Shown: positions 35,918 to 44,728 of the stretch, in pieces
Numbering within the stretch: position 1 is the first letter of the stretch
Layout of the letters: each line of letters begins with the position of its first letter
Source of the DNA: Streptomyces misionensis
Lineage (GTDB): Bacteria > Actinomycetota > Actinomycetes > Streptomycetales > Streptomycetaceae
Reading direction: 5' to 3'
Assembly (NCBI RefSeq): GCF_900104815.1
Contig: NZ_FNTD01000004.1
Span: 6,323,001 to 6,387,000 of the forward strand
Length of the DNA stretch: 64,000 nucleotides
Notes under the pieces: model-generated
Seen by the model: only the letters and a program-made list of their open reading frames with translations
Database searches by the model: none
What the model was told of the DNA's origin: nothing
Translations under genes and position numbers: made by a program

Positions 35918-37113
35918 CTCCCGAGGAAGCGCCCGATCCGGCCGATCGCCGCCTCCAGGTCGTCGGCCTGAGGAAGGGTGAGGATGCGGAAGTGGTCGGG
36001 CGAGGGCCAGTTGAAGCCGGTGCCCTGGACGACCTGGATCTTCTCGCGCAGCAGCAGGTCCAGGACGAACTTCTCGTCGTCGTGGATGCGGTGCACCTTG
36101 GGGTCGAGGCGGGGGAACGCGTACAGGGCGCCCTTGGGCTTGACGCAGGACACCCCGGGGATCTCGTTGAGCTTCTCCCAGGCGACGGTGCGCTGCTCGT
36201 ACAACCGCCCACCGGGCGCGGCGAGTTCGCGGATGGACTGGCGGCCGCCGAGCGCGGCCTGGATGGCGTACTGCGCGGGCGCGTTGGCGCACAGCCGCAT
36301 GGAGGCCAGCATGGTCAGGCCCTCCAGGTAGTCCTTCGCGTGCTGCCGGGGTCCGGTGACGACCAGCCAGCCGGAGCGGAAGCCCGCGACCCGGTAGGTC
36401 TTGGACAGCCCGCAGAAGGTGAGGACGACCAGGTCGGGGGCGAGCGCGGCGGCCGAGTGGTGCACGGCGTCGTCGTAGAGGATCTGGTCGTAGATCTCGT
36501 CGGCGAACACCATGAGGCCGTGGCGGCGGGCGAGGTCGAGGATGCCCTCGACGACCTCCTTCGGATACACCGCGCCCGTCGGGTTGTTGGGGTTGATGAT
36601 GACGACGGCCTTGGTGCGGTCGGTGATCTTCGACGCCATGTCGGCGAGATCGGGGTTCCATTCCGCCTGCTCGTCGCAGAGGTAGTGCACCGCCTTGCCG
36701 CCGGCCAGGGTGGTGACGGCGGTCCACAGCGGGAAGTCCGGTGCGGGGATGAGGATCTCGTCGCCGTCCTCCACCAGGGCCTGCACCGCCATGGAGACCA
36801 GCTCCGAGACGCCGTTGCCCAGGTAGACGTCGTCGACGTCGACGTCGAGACCGAGGTTCTGGTAGCGCTGGGCGACCGCGCGGCGGGCGGAGAGGATGCC
36901 GCGGGAGTCCGTGTAGCCGTGCGCCTGCGGCAGCATCCGGATCATGTCCTGGAGGATCTCGTCCGGCGCCTCGAAGCCGAAGGCCGCGGGGTTGCCGGTG
37001 TTCAGGCGCAGCACGCTGTGCCCCGCCTCCTCCAGCGCGTTGGCGTGCTCGATCACCGGGCCGCGGATCTCGTAACAGACCTCGCTGAGCTTGTTCGACT
37101 GCCGGAACTCCAT
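35905..37113 (-). CDS. Alanine/aspartate-type aminotransferase (PLP, fold I)
   Basis: Product of 402 aa; ATG 37113 with CGGAGGG upstream. PLP Lys in SKTYRVAGFRSGW (about 240), NPNNPTG (about 175), DEIYDQILYD and the carboxylate-binding Arg in FRILTLP near the end. The N-terminus (EFRQSNKLSEVCYEIRGPV) is typical of AlaA-like pyruvate aminotransferases. Converts pyruvate and glutamate to alanine and 2-oxoglutarate. Divergent from the HxlR regulator across 81 bp with two operator-like repeats. Confidence 0.92.
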   Translation of the reverse strand: MEFRQSNKLSEVCYEIRGPVIEHANALEEAGHSVLRLNTGNPAAFGFEAPDEILQDMIRMLPQAHGYTDSRGILSARRAVAQRYQNLGLDVDVDDVYLGNGVSELVSMAVQALVEDGDEILIPAPDFPLWTAVTTLAGGKAVHYLCDEQAEWNPDLADMASKITDRTKAVVIINPNNPTGAVYPKEVVEGILDLARRHGLMVFADEIYDQILYDDAVHHSAAALAPDLVVLTFCGLSKTYRVAGFRSGWLVVTGPRQHAKDYLEGLTMLASMRLCANAPAQYAIQAALGGRQSIRELAAPGGRLYEQRTVAWEKLNEIPGVSCVKPKGALYAFPRLDPKVHRIHDDEKFVLDLLLREKIQVVQGTGFNWPSPDHFRILTLPQADDLEAAIGRIGRFLGSYRQ

Positions 37114-37137
37114 GCGTCCCTCCGGGAACTCGTGTTA

Positions 37138-37172
37138 CTTGGTTTTACCAAGCGGGAGCTTGGAAAGTCCAA
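37138..37172. promoter_or_regulatory. Two TTGG/CCAA inverted repeats, 21 bp apart
   Basis: TTGGTTTTACCAA (37139-37151; extended to CTTGGTTTTACCAAG at 37138-37152) and TTGGAAAGTCCAA (37160-37172) have the same arms and begin 21 bp apart, on one face of the helix. They fill the divergent region between the aminotransferase and HxlR genes, a probable site for the HxlR protein. Confidence 0.7.
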
Positions 37173-37194
37173 CAACGCGTCTAGACTGCGTCGC

Positions 37195-37830
37195 ATGCCA
37201 CCTCGCCGAAGCTACGACCAGTACTGCTCCGCAGCCCGCGCGCTCGACCTCGTCGGCGACCGCTGGACCCTGCTGATCGTCCGGGAGTTGCTCGCCGGCC
37301 CCCGCCGCTACACGGATCTGCACGCGGACCTGCCCGGCGTGAGCACGGACGTCCTCGCCTCCCGCCTCAAGGACATGGAGCGCGACGGCCTCGCCACGCG
37401 CCGCCGCCTGCCCCCGCCCGGCGCGGCCACGGTCTACGAACTCACCGCGCGGGGAAGCGCGTTGCTCCCCGTCCTCCAGGCCCTCGGCGCCTGGGGCGAA
37501 CCCGAACTCGACGCCCGCCGCCCCACCGACGCGGTGCGCGCCCACTGGTTCGCCCTGCCCCTGCTCCGCGCGCTGGAGGGCGACGGTCTGGTCGAAGTCC
37601 ACCTGGAGGCGGGCGACTTCCATGTGCGGGCGGGCGCCAAGGCCGGGGAGGACGGCCCGGTGTACGGCGACGGCCCCGCCCCCCGCGATCCGGACGCCCG
37701 CCTCGCCTTCGACACGGCGACCTGCGAGGCCGTCGCGCAGGGACGTCTGTCGCTCGCGGACGCGGTGCGCACGGGGCGGGTCACGGTGACGGGGGAGGGG
37801 GCCATCGCCAAGGCGCTGCGGGAGGCGTGA
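37195..37830 (+). CDS. HxlR family regulator with C-terminal extra domain
   Basis: Product of 211 aa, longer than a plain HxlR protein (about 110). The winged helix covers 1-105: CSAARALDLVGDRWTLLIVREL, then YTDLHADLPGVSTDVLASRL. The C-terminal 95 residues resemble an SCP2-like pocket (EVHLEAGDFHVRAG, LAFDTATCEAVAQGRLSLAD), perhaps for a hydrophobic ligand. No ribosome site is seen at ATG 37195. Divergent from the aminotransferase gene, with two likely operator repeats between them, so it probably controls itself and that gene. Confidence 0.88.
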   Translation: MPPRRSYDQYCSAARALDLVGDRWTLLIVRELLAGPRRYTDLHADLPGVSTDVLASRLKDMERDGLATRRRLPPPGAATVYELTARGSALLPVLQALGAWGEPELDARRPTDAVRAHWFALPLLRALEGDGLVEVHLEAGDFHVRAGAKAGEDGPVYGDGPAPRDPDARLAFDTATCEAVAQGRLSLADAVRTGRVTVTGEGAIAKALREA

Positions 37831-37876
37831 AGCGGGGCGAGCGAGCCGGGCGGGCCGGAAGCGCGCCGGCAAAAGC

Positions 37877-37912
37877 GAGAAGGCCCGCCACGGTGACGTG
37901 GCGGGCCTTCTC
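37877..37912. terminator. Strong terminator hairpin
   Basis: A perfect 15-bp stem (GAGAAGGCCCGCCAC at 37877-37891, complement at 37898-37912) with a 6-base loop. Serves the converging HxlR gene and the leftward exported-protein gene. Confidence 0.88.
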
Positions 37913-37921
37913 GACGGTGTG

Positions 37922-38713
37922 TCACAGGTTGCGCGGTCGTCCCGAGCCCCGCGTCAGCGCGTACCCGCCGACGCCGGCCAGCGCGGCGAGCACACCGCCG
38001 ATCGCCGTCCAGACCCAGCGGTCGGACCACCAGCCCGAGGACCAGCCGTCCCTGGAGCCGAAGCTGGACAGCACCGGGTGCCGCGAACCGTCGTCCTCGG
38101 CATCGGACTTGGCGGCGATGCCGGGCACGAGCGGCTTGCCGAGGGAGCCGTCGACCGCCGCCGCGCCCCCGATGTCCTTGGAGTCGACGCGCACCTCGGC
38201 GTTCACCGGCTGCCCGAGATCCGCCGCCCCGAGGTCCACGACCGTCAGCCGGACGTAGTACGTGCCCGGCAGCGGGTCGTTGGCCCACGGCTCGGACCAG
38301 CCGCGCACGGTGCGCATCACACAGGCCAACTCGACCGACGAGGCGCCCTGTTCGGCGGTCCGCAAGGACGCGCCGTACTGGCAGGACTGCCGGCGCCGCA
38401 GCCCGTCGTACACATCGAGCTGCCAGGTCTCGGACCCGTGCGACTGCGGCAGCTTCACGCTCGCCCTGACCGTCGGCCGCTGCCCGGTGTCGGCCGGGAA
38501 CGACCAGTACAGGTAGTCACCGGTGGATCCGGACGCCGTGGCCTGCTGTCCCTGCTGGATCTCCGTCGCCGTACGGAACGACGTGCCCGCCTGCGTGGGC
38601 GCGCCGCCGGAGCCGTCGGAGGCGCCGGGGGAGGGCGAGGAGTCCGCGGCGGCCGGCCCCGCGGCCAGCCCGAGCGCCAGCAGCGCGGCGCCCAGCACAT
38701 GTCTGCATCGCAT
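37922..38713 (-). CDS. Exported membrane-anchored protein
   Basis: Product of 263 aa; ATG 38713 with GGAGGAC upstream. Signal peptide to about residue 24 (GLAAGPAAAD), a Ser/Pro/Gly linker, a beta-rich extracellular part (about 45-215; YLYWSFPADTGQRP, WQLDVYDGLRRRQS, YYVRLTVVDL), and one C-terminal membrane helix (about 232-253) with RGSGR tail. Two Cys could pair. I do not recognise the domain. Its start overlaps the stop of the upstream vWA gene by 1 bp, so the two are translationally coupled and probably form a surface complex. Confidence 0.72.
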   Translation of the reverse strand: MRCRHVLGAALLALGLAAGPAAADSSPSPGASDGSGGAPTQAGTSFRTATEIQQGQQATASGSTGDYLYWSFPADTGQRPTVRASVKLPQSHGSETWQLDVYDGLRRRQSCQYGASLRTAEQGASSVELACVMRTVRGWSEPWANDPLPGTYYVRLTVVDLGAADLGQPVNAEVRVDSKDIGGAAAVDGSLGKPLVPGIAAKSDAEDDGSRHPVLSSFGSRDGWSSGWWSDRWVWTAIGGVLAALAGVGGYALTRGSGRPRNL

Positions 38714-39975
38714 CAGTTCGTCCTCCAGATCGCGACCCGCCAGCGCGACAGCCAGCCCCACAGCAGACCCGCGACGAAGCCGATCACCACGAGCGTGCCC
38801 AGCAGCCACCAGCCGCGCCCGAGACCGAACGCGGCCACGTCATGGGCCTTGGCCGGGCCGTCCACCACGTCCACGGTCAGCTCCAGCGGCAGACCCGGCG
38901 TGCTCTTCACGCCCGCGGGCGCCGAGAAGGAGTGGGTCACCTCCAGGCACACCGTCTCCGCGGGCGCGTTGTCGTCGTCGCTCGCGGCCTTCGGGTAGCG
39001 CAGACCGGTGGAGATCGCGTCGGTGCGCCCGGTACCGGCCGCCTCACCGCGGACGATCTCGCGGCCCTTCAGGGTCACCGCCCGCAGCAGCACCCCGTAG
39101 GAGGGGTTCACGGCCCGGTCGTCCGCCACGCTCACCGAGGCGCGCAGCTCCTTGCCCGGGTCGACGTCGACCCGGTACCAGCGCTGCTGCCCGAACTCCA
39201 CGCGGTCCGTGTACAGACCGGACTTCAGCGTCGGCGCCTTCTCGCACCGCTCCGCGCCCGAGGTGGCCACCGGCGTCACCACCGGATCGGCCGCCCGGTG
39301 CACCAACTGCCCGACGCGGTCGGTCAGTTCCTCCTTGTGCTGCACGGAGGTGTACGTGCCGCCGGTCGCGTCGGCGATGCAGCTGAGCTGGTCCCGGGTC
39401 TTGGCGTCCGGCACCAGGCCGAGGGTGTCGATGGTCAGGCCGATGCCCTTGGCGGCTATCTCCCGGGCCACCTCGCACGGGTCCAGCGGCTGACAGGTGT
39501 CCTCGCCATCGCTGATCAGCACGATACGGCGGGTGCCGTCGCCCCCGTCGAGGTCGTCCGCCGCCTTCAGCAGCGCGGGCCCGATCGGTGTCCAGCCGGT
39601 CGGCACCAGCGTCGCCACCGCCGTCTTGGCGTCGGTCCGGTTCAGCGGGCCGACCGGGTACAGCTGCGCGGTGTCCTTGCAGCCCTCCTGGCGGTCGTTT
39701 CCGTGGTAGTTGGCGCCGAGCGTGCGGATGCCGAGTTCGACGTCCTGCGGGGTCGCGTCGAGGACGTCGTCGAACGCCTGCTTCGCCGCCGCCATCCGGG
39801 TACCGCCGTCGATGTCCCGGGTCCGCATGGATCCGCTGACGTCCAACACCAGTTCGACCTTCGGAGCGGCCTGCTCCGTCTCGTCGGCGGCCGCCGCGGT
39901 CGGGAACGCGAGCCCGGCCGTCAGGGCGGCGAGCAGAGCGCACACTCCCGCCGCCAGCCGTTGTCTTCTGATCAT
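38713..39975 (-). CDS. Secreted vWA-domain protein with C-terminal membrane anchor
   Basis: Product of 420 aa. Signal peptide to about 30 (PTAAAA-DE). The vWA domain (about 36-225) has an intact MIDAS, DVSGSM (44-49), and VLISDGEDTC. A beta-sandwich region follows (about 245-370). A membrane helix near 392-412 and RWRVAIWRTN anchor it. Three or more Cys pairs suggest disulfides. Extracellular vWA proteins bind metals and partners. Coupled to the downstream exported gene. It begins 9 bp after the stop of the siderophore synthetase gene, so co-transcription is possible. Confidence 0.87.
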   Translation of the reverse strand: MIRRQRLAAGVCALLAALTAGLAFPTAAAADETEQAAPKVELVLDVSGSMRTRDIDGGTRMAAAKQAFDDVLDATPQDVELGIRTLGANYHGNDRQEGCKDTAQLYPVGPLNRTDAKTAVATLVPTGWTPIGPALLKAADDLDGGDGTRRIVLISDGEDTCQPLDPCEVAREIAAKGIGLTIDTLGLVPDAKTRDQLSCIADATGGTYTSVQHKEELTDRVGQLVHRAADPVVTPVATSGAERCEKAPTLKSGLYTDRVEFGQQRWYRVDVDPGKELRASVSVADDRAVNPSYGVLLRAVTLKGREIVRGEAAGTGRTDAISTGLRYPKAASDDDNAPAETVCLEVTHSFSAPAGVKSTPGLPLELTVDVVDGPAKAHDVAAFGLGRGWWLLGTLVVIGFVAGLLWGWLSRWRVAIWRTN

Positions 39976-39984
39976 CGACGGATC

Positions 39985-41541
39985 CTATTGATCAACCGTG
40001 CCGGGCTCCAAAACGAGCGGGTGGGGCAGGGCGGTCCACTGGTCGCCGGGCGTCTGCGGGGACAGCCGCATCAGCGTCAACGCCTTGGCCGGGACCGGTC
40101 CGTGGCGCAGGAACGCGAGGTCGGGCGTGTCCGGAAGGTCCGGTACGGCGGCCGCCAGCGCCGCCCCGAGCGCCGGGCCCGAACCCGCCACGGCCGCCAG
40201 CGAGCCCGCCACCAGTGAGCCGAACAGCTTGCGCCGCAGGGCGGTTTCGTCGTCGTCGATCAGCCGGCCGGAGAGGGCGGGCGGCGCGACGCCGTGCCGG
40301 GCCAGCCGGGCGGGGCTGATCCGGATGTCGGCCAGATCGCGGTAGACCAGCCGCCGCGGGCTGCCGTCGGCCGCCAGCACCACCAGCAGGTTCTGGCCGT
40401 GCGCCTCCAGGGCCACCCCGAGGTCCAGCAGGCCCAGTCCGACGGTGAGCGCCAGCCGGACGAACCCGGCCAGCCAGGAGGGGTCCCGCGGCAGCGCGGT
40501 GGTGGCCAGCGCGGCCACCGGCAGCACCCGCTCCCCGGGCCGCGCGTACCGCTCGGGCGGCTCCCGCAGCAGCGCGGCCAGTTCGGCGGACCCGGCGGCG
40601 ACGGCACCCAGGGTGCGGGTGATGTGCAGCAACCCGCCGGTGCGGCCCGCCAGTTCCTCCGCGAACGCGGACAGCGTGGCCGCCGCCTCGACCGAGTACG
40701 GCGAGATGTCCCGCACCGAGGACGTCAGCCGGGCGCTCAACGCCGTCTTCACATGCGGGCCGTCGGCGAGGGCCAGCGTCCGCAGGGACATCAGCGGATG
40801 CGCGGGCCGCCACTCCTCGTACGGCCGCTCCAGCACATGCGCCGCCTGCCACGGGTGCACCGGCACCAACAGCCGCCGCCCGTCGCGCAGTTCGTCCGGC
40901 CACCGGCCGGTCAGGAGAGTCTCGTCGGCGGGCACGGACACCGTGCCGAGCCGCACCACCGGGCGGTGCTCCGGGCCGTACGCCAGCTGCTCCGCCACCG
41001 AGAACCCGGGCCGGGAACGGCAGTTGGGATGGAACGGGTGCCCGTCGACCACCCGTTGCTCCCACTCCCACTCCCGCTCGGGACCCTGGGCCGGGAAGCC
41101 CCCCACCGGCCACTCCTTCGGGTGATCCGCACCGGCCCGGGACAGCGCCAGCGAGGCCACGCTGTGCCCCAGCTCCACGGCGAAACCGGCGGCCCCCGGC
41201 CCCCAGCCGCCACCGGCCGCGAGGGCGGACATGAGGCGCGCCGGGTCGTCGTACCGCTGCGTGCCCAGCCGTACGGCGGTGACGTGGGTGCCGGTGGCGT
41301 ACGGGTCCGCGTGCGGCCCGTGCAGCAGCCGGCCGTCGGCCAGCCGCAGGGCCAGGCCGTGCCTCCCACGCGTCCGGCCCGTGATCCACGGCAGCGGTTC
41401 GTGCGCGAACCCCCGCCACAGCCGGGTCAGCACGGCCGCACGGGCACCCGGCAGCTCCGCCTCGTACCGGGGCAGCAGCCCGGGCCGCAGGGCGGCCAGC
41501 TCCGCCGCGACCTCGGCCTCGGCGGTGGGGGAGTGGGACAC
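39985..41541 (-). CDS. IucA/IucC family siderophore synthetase (first of divergent pair)
   Basis: Product of 518 aa from GTG 41541, chosen for a GAGGAG site six bases upstream; ATG 41625 would add 28 residues that contain a repeated PTMV and look non-coding. NIS synthetase motifs: HPFHPNCRSRPGF (about 165), VPVHPWQ (about 225), the KTALSARLTSSVRDISPYS stretch (about 260), and EAHGQNLLVVL (about 375) with RDLADIRIS. NIS enzymes join citrate or a dicarboxylate to an amine or hydroxylamine using ATP. Divergent from a second, shorter member. No transporter, decarboxylase or monooxygenase is close. Confidence 0.86.
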   Translation of the reverse strand: MSHSPTAEAEVAAELAALRPGLLPRYEAELPGARAAVLTRLWRGFAHEPLPWITGRTRGRHGLALRLADGRLLHGPHADPYATGTHVTAVRLGTQRYDDPARLMSALAAGGGWGPGAAGFAVELGHSVASLALSRAGADHPKEWPVGGFPAQGPEREWEWEQRVVDGHPFHPNCRSRPGFSVAEQLAYGPEHRPVVRLGTVSVPADETLLTGRWPDELRDGRRLLVPVHPWQAAHVLERPYEEWRPAHPLMSLRTLALADGPHVKTALSARLTSSVRDISPYSVEAAATLSAFAEELAGRTGGLLHITRTLGAVAAGSAELAALLREPPERYARPGERVLPVAALATTALPRDPSWLAGFVRLALTVGLGLLDLGVALEAHGQNLLVVLAADGSPRRLVYRDLADIRISPARLARHGVAPPALSGRLIDDDETALRRKLFGSLVAGSLAAVAGSGPALGAALAAAVPDLPDTPDLAFLRHGPVPAKALTLMRLSPQTPGDQWTALPHPLVLEPGTVDQ

Positions 41542-41572
41542 GGTCGGCTCCTCGATCGCGGCGGCACAGGGC

Positions 41573-41613
41573 ACCATGGTCGGTACGGACAACGGCACCG
41601 ACACCATGGTCGG
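41573..41613. repeat. Direct repeat upstream of siderophore synthetases
   Basis: ACCATGGTCGG occurs at 41573-41583 and 41603-41613, starting 30 bp apart. Each holds the palindrome ACCATGGT. It lies in the region between the two divergent synthetase genes if GTG 41541 is the start, and could be a regulatory site. I see no classical DmdR/IdeR iron box in this region. Confidence 0.4.
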
Positions 41614-41702
41614 GGACGAAGCCATACTGATCGCTCCCGGCCCACCGCAAACGCCCCGGCACCCGCCCGGGACGCCGGAGACCTCCCCCCACCGAAGAAC
41701 GA

Positions 41703-43211
41703 ATGGACCGCGTGGACCTCAATCCCCCCGCAGCCGCCGTCGGCCGGCGCGCCGACGCGCATGCGGCCGCCCCCCTGCTCAACTGCCTGATCCGCGAAGT
41801 GGCCGAGCCACTGCCCGGCCGCCCCGGCGAGCCGCCGGAGTACCGGCTGCCCGGCACCGGGCGGCTGCTGCGCGTGCGCCCCGGCCGGCGCCCCGCCGAC
41901 CCCGAGGTGCGTACGGCCGGCGGCTGGCACCCCGTCGGCCATCCCGAACTGGTGAAGCTTGTCGCCGAGGAACTGCGCCGGCACACCGGGTCCGCGGGCG
42001 GCGACCTGCCGGCCGAGATGATCGACAGCCGCGAGGCGGTCGCGGCCCTGCTCGCCGCCCGCGCCGGCGCGACCCCGCCGGCGGACCCCTATCTGCGCTC
42101 CGAGCAGTCCCTCGTCACCGGCCACCCCTACCACCCGGCGCCCAAGGCGCGCGGCGGCGGCCCGGTCACGTCCTGGCTGCCGTACGCCCCCGAGGCACAC
42201 GCCCGGTTCCCGCTGGTGCTGCTGGCCGTCCGCGAGGACCAGGTCGCCGAGGAGGGCGACACCCGCGCCCTGGACGCCCTGGGCGCCGCCCCGCCCGGCT
42301 ACCGGCTGCTGCCCGCCCATCCCTGGCAGCTCGACCTGGTCGCCGACACCCTCGCCCCCGCCTTCGCCGACGGCCGGCTGCTCCGGCTCGGCCCCACCGC
42401 CTTCACCGCCTGGCCGACGGCGGCGGTCCGCACGGTCTACGAACCCCGGCGCGACCTGTTCCTGAAGTTCAGCCTGGACGTCCGCATCACCAACGACATC
42501 CGCCGCCTGTGGCGCCACGACCTGCGCCGGCTGCGCCGTACCGACACCGCCGCCGGGCACGCCTTCGCCGCGATGGGCCCTCCCGCCGCATGGCTCGCCG
42601 ACCGCGGTCACCGCACGGCGTCGTTCGCCTACGAGGAACTGGCCGTGGTGGTCCGCGACGGGCTGCGCGGCCACCTGCTGCCGGGCGCCGTGCCGTTGCT
42701 CGCCGCGGGGCTGGCCGAGGGCTTCGACGGCAGCCCGCTCGCGGCCGCGGCAGACCCGGCGGCCTGGTGGGAGGCGTATCTGCGGCAGGTCGTGCCGCCC
42801 GCCCTGACCGCGTTCGGCGAGCACGGGGTCGTCCTGGAGGCGCACCTGCAGAACACCCTCGTCGCCGTGGACGCCTCCGGTACGCCCGTGCAGGCGCTGT
42901 TCCGCGACGCGGAGGGGGTCAAGCTGCTCCCGGACGTGACCCGCGCCGCCGGCTGGCAGCGGCTGGTCTACTGCCTGGTCGTCAACCACCTCATGGAGAT
43001 CGCCGGCGCCCTGGCCGAGCACCGGCCCGGCTACGATCCCTGGCCCGCCGTCCGCCGCGAACTCGCCCGGCACGACCTGCCCGAGATCCCCGCCCTGCTC
43101 GCCTCGCCCACCCTGCCCGGCAAGACCAACCTGCTGCTGCGGTGGACCGGCGCGGACGGCGCGGACGCCCGGTACCTGCCGCTGCCGAACCCGCTGGCCG
43201 GCGGCGGCTGA
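41703..43211 (+). CDS. IucA/IucC family siderophore synthetase (second of divergent pair)
   Basis: Product of 502 aa; ATG 41703 (GTG 41712 possible). NIS motifs: TGHPYHPAPKARGG (about 140), LLPAHPWQLD (about 201), KFSLDVRITNDIRRL (about 257) and LEAHLQNTLVAVD (about 378) with FRDAEGVKL. All ATP and substrate motifs look intact. With its divergent partner it may build a carboxylate siderophore in two steps, but the rest of the pathway is not in view. Confidence 0.88.
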   Translation: MDRVDLNPPAAAVGRRADAHAAAPLLNCLIREVAEPLPGRPGEPPEYRLPGTGRLLRVRPGRRPADPEVRTAGGWHPVGHPELVKLVAEELRRHTGSAGGDLPAEMIDSREAVAALLAARAGATPPADPYLRSEQSLVTGHPYHPAPKARGGGPVTSWLPYAPEAHARFPLVLLAVREDQVAEEGDTRALDALGAAPPGYRLLPAHPWQLDLVADTLAPAFADGRLLRLGPTAFTAWPTAAVRTVYEPRRDLFLKFSLDVRITNDIRRLWRHDLRRLRRTDTAAGHAFAAMGPPAAWLADRGHRTASFAYEELAVVVRDGLRGHLLPGAVPLLAAGLAEGFDGSPLAAAADPAAWWEAYLRQVVPPALTAFGEHGVVLEAHLQNTLVAVDASGTPVQALFRDAEGVKLLPDVTRAAGWQRLVYCLVVNHLMEIAGALAEHRPGYDPWPAVRRELARHDLPEIPALLASPTLPGKTNLLLRWTGADGADARYLPLPNPLAGGG

Positions 43212-43231
43212 GCACCGGGCGCCGCCGGCAC

Positions 43232-44092
43232 TCAGCGGCCGGTGCCGAAGTCCTGGGTCCAGTAGCTGCCGGGCTGCGCGAGCCCGACGCCGATCTCCCG
43301 GAAGCCGCAGTTGAGGATGTTGGCCCGGTGGCCGGGGCTGTTCATCCAGCCCGCCATCACCTCGTCGGCGGTGGCGTAGCCGTAGGCGACGTTCTCGCCG
43401 TACGCGCTCCAGGTGTAACCGGCCCGCGTGATGCGGGTGCCCGGGTCGGAGCCGTCGGAGCCGGTGTGCGACATGTTCTGGTGGGCGGCCATGTCCGCGC
43501 TGTGCTGCTGCGCGGCCTCGGTCAGCTGCGGGTTGAGCGTCAGGGGCTGGCAACCCGCCTGGGCGCGTTCGGAGTTGACCAGCTGCACGATGCGCGCGGT
43601 CACGCCGGACGCGGTGCCGGCGGCAGTCGAAGGGGCGGTCGCGGAGGCGGTGGGGGCGGTGGGCGCCGGGGTGGCCGGGGCGGGGTCGGCGGGCGTCGGG
43701 GCGACCGCGGCGGCGACGGCCGTCTTCACCGGCTGGACGGCCGCGGTCCGGTGCGCGGACCCGGGGTGCGGGGCGGTGGTGCGGGCCGACGCGTGCGCCG
43801 CGGCGGTGCCGCTCCGGTGGTGGGCGTGGTGTGCCCGCTGCCGGGGTATGCCCGCCCCCTCGGGCGTGCCCGCCGGTGCGGGCGTGGCCGTCGACGTGGG
43901 GGTGCCCGTTTGCACGGGCGTGTTCGCCAGGGCCGCGGGGGCTCCGGCGGTGGCGGCGGTGGTGGCCGGGTCCGCCGTGCCGGACGGCCAGTCGGAACAG
44001 GCCAGCGCGACGGACGGCACGCCCACCGCGCCGACCGCGACGGCGCCGATGACCATCCGCCGGAAGTACTGCGTCTTACGGTGCTTGCCCAT
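43232..44092 (-). CDS. Secreted CAP (SCP/PR-1) domain protein
   Basis: Product of 286 aa; ATG 44092 with GAGG upstream. An N-terminal signal sequence (about 12-32, ending ALA-C) is followed by a long Thr/Pro/Ala linker (about 35-160) that probably spans the wall. The CAP domain is at about 165-285: IVQLVNSERAQAGCQPLTLN, QQHSADMAAHQNMSHTG, and WMNSPGHRANILN. The conserved His/Glu pair is present. Bacterial CAP proteins are secreted and mostly of unknown function. Base use in the linker is extreme. Confidence 0.92.
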   Translation of the reverse strand: MGKHRKTQYFRRMVIGAVAVGAVGVPSVALACSDWPSGTADPATTAATAGAPAALANTPVQTGTPTSTATPAPAGTPEGAGIPRQRAHHAHHRSGTAAAHASARTTAPHPGSAHRTAAVQPVKTAVAAAVAPTPADPAPATPAPTAPTASATAPSTAAGTASGVTARIVQLVNSERAQAGCQPLTLNPQLTEAAQQHSADMAAHQNMSHTGSDGSDPGTRITRAGYTWSAYGENVAYGYATADEVMAGWMNSPGHRANILNCGFREIGVGLAQPGSYWTQDFGTGR

Positions 44093-44728
44093 AGAAGAAC
44101 CTCGCTCGGTGATCGCCGAGCGCCCAGTCTCGGCACGGCCTCACAAGGACCGCAAAGGGGGCCGCTACTACCTCGGGTCGTAGCGGCGTGCGGCTCTTGC
44201 CAGGCGGCCCTGGAAGTGCTGACTTCGCGAACGCGACGTTCACGCGATATCCGGCGCTCCGTCAGAACAGCCGTTGCGCACGCGAGGAGAAGGCGGCGCC
44301 GGGCCCGGGGAGATCCACACTCCGGGAGGCACTCCGTCCCATGGTCAAGACGGACAAATCCCATATGTCATCGGCGGGCCGTCTACTAACCGACCCGCTT
44401 AGTGGCCGTGGCGGCAGTGACGGATGTCACTGTGAGACCCTCTCCGCGCGTTCGGCGGCCACGCGGTCCGGACTCGGACGACCCTGCTCGAAATCTTTCG
44501 GTGCAGCGCTCGAAATTCTGCCTGGCGGGCGCCCGGAAATGAGCCCGCCTCTGCCGGAGCGGCGCAAGGAAGTCCCCTCGGCTGTGAAGTCGGCGTGCTC
44601 TGTTGACGGCCCTCGTCATCACCCTTAGCTTGGCCGCGTTGTTCGGTAACAAGACTGAAACTTTCGAACCTCCGCGGTCCCGCCCTTCGGGCCCTACGGA
44701 AGGCCCCCCACTCGAAAAGGTTGGTCAC
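44093..44728. other. Long intergenic region, esterase control region
   Basis: About 640 bp between two divergent secreted-protein genes. Frames here have poor codon bias and I call no gene. It is less G+C-rich than its neighbours from 44400 on. It holds the CGAAA-type repeats and esterase promoter described separately, leaving about 300 bp (44100-44400) without an identified element. Confidence 0.6.
44489..44665 (+). promoter_or_regulatory. Esterase promoter with CGAAA-type repeats
   Basis: TTGACG (44603-44608) and TAGCTT (44626-44631) are 17 bp apart, start near 44638. GAAACTTTC (44657-44665) lies just after the start. Upstream are CGAAATCTTTCG (44489-44500), an inverted repeat, and CGAAATT (44511-44517), 22 bp on. 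GAAA-N-TTTC motifs are reported upstream of Streptomyces xylanase genes, so these may be sites for a xylan- or cellulose-linked repressor. Confidence 0.6.

Noticed and set aside
41542..41702. Iron-box (DmdR/IdeR) between the siderophore synthetase genes
   Set aside because: No TTAGGTTAGGCTAACCTAA-like sequence can be seen in this interval.
44188..44628. 146-codon frame in the esterase control region
   Set aside because: Codon use is not like Streptomyces genes, there is no ribosome site, and it overlaps the promoter and repeats.
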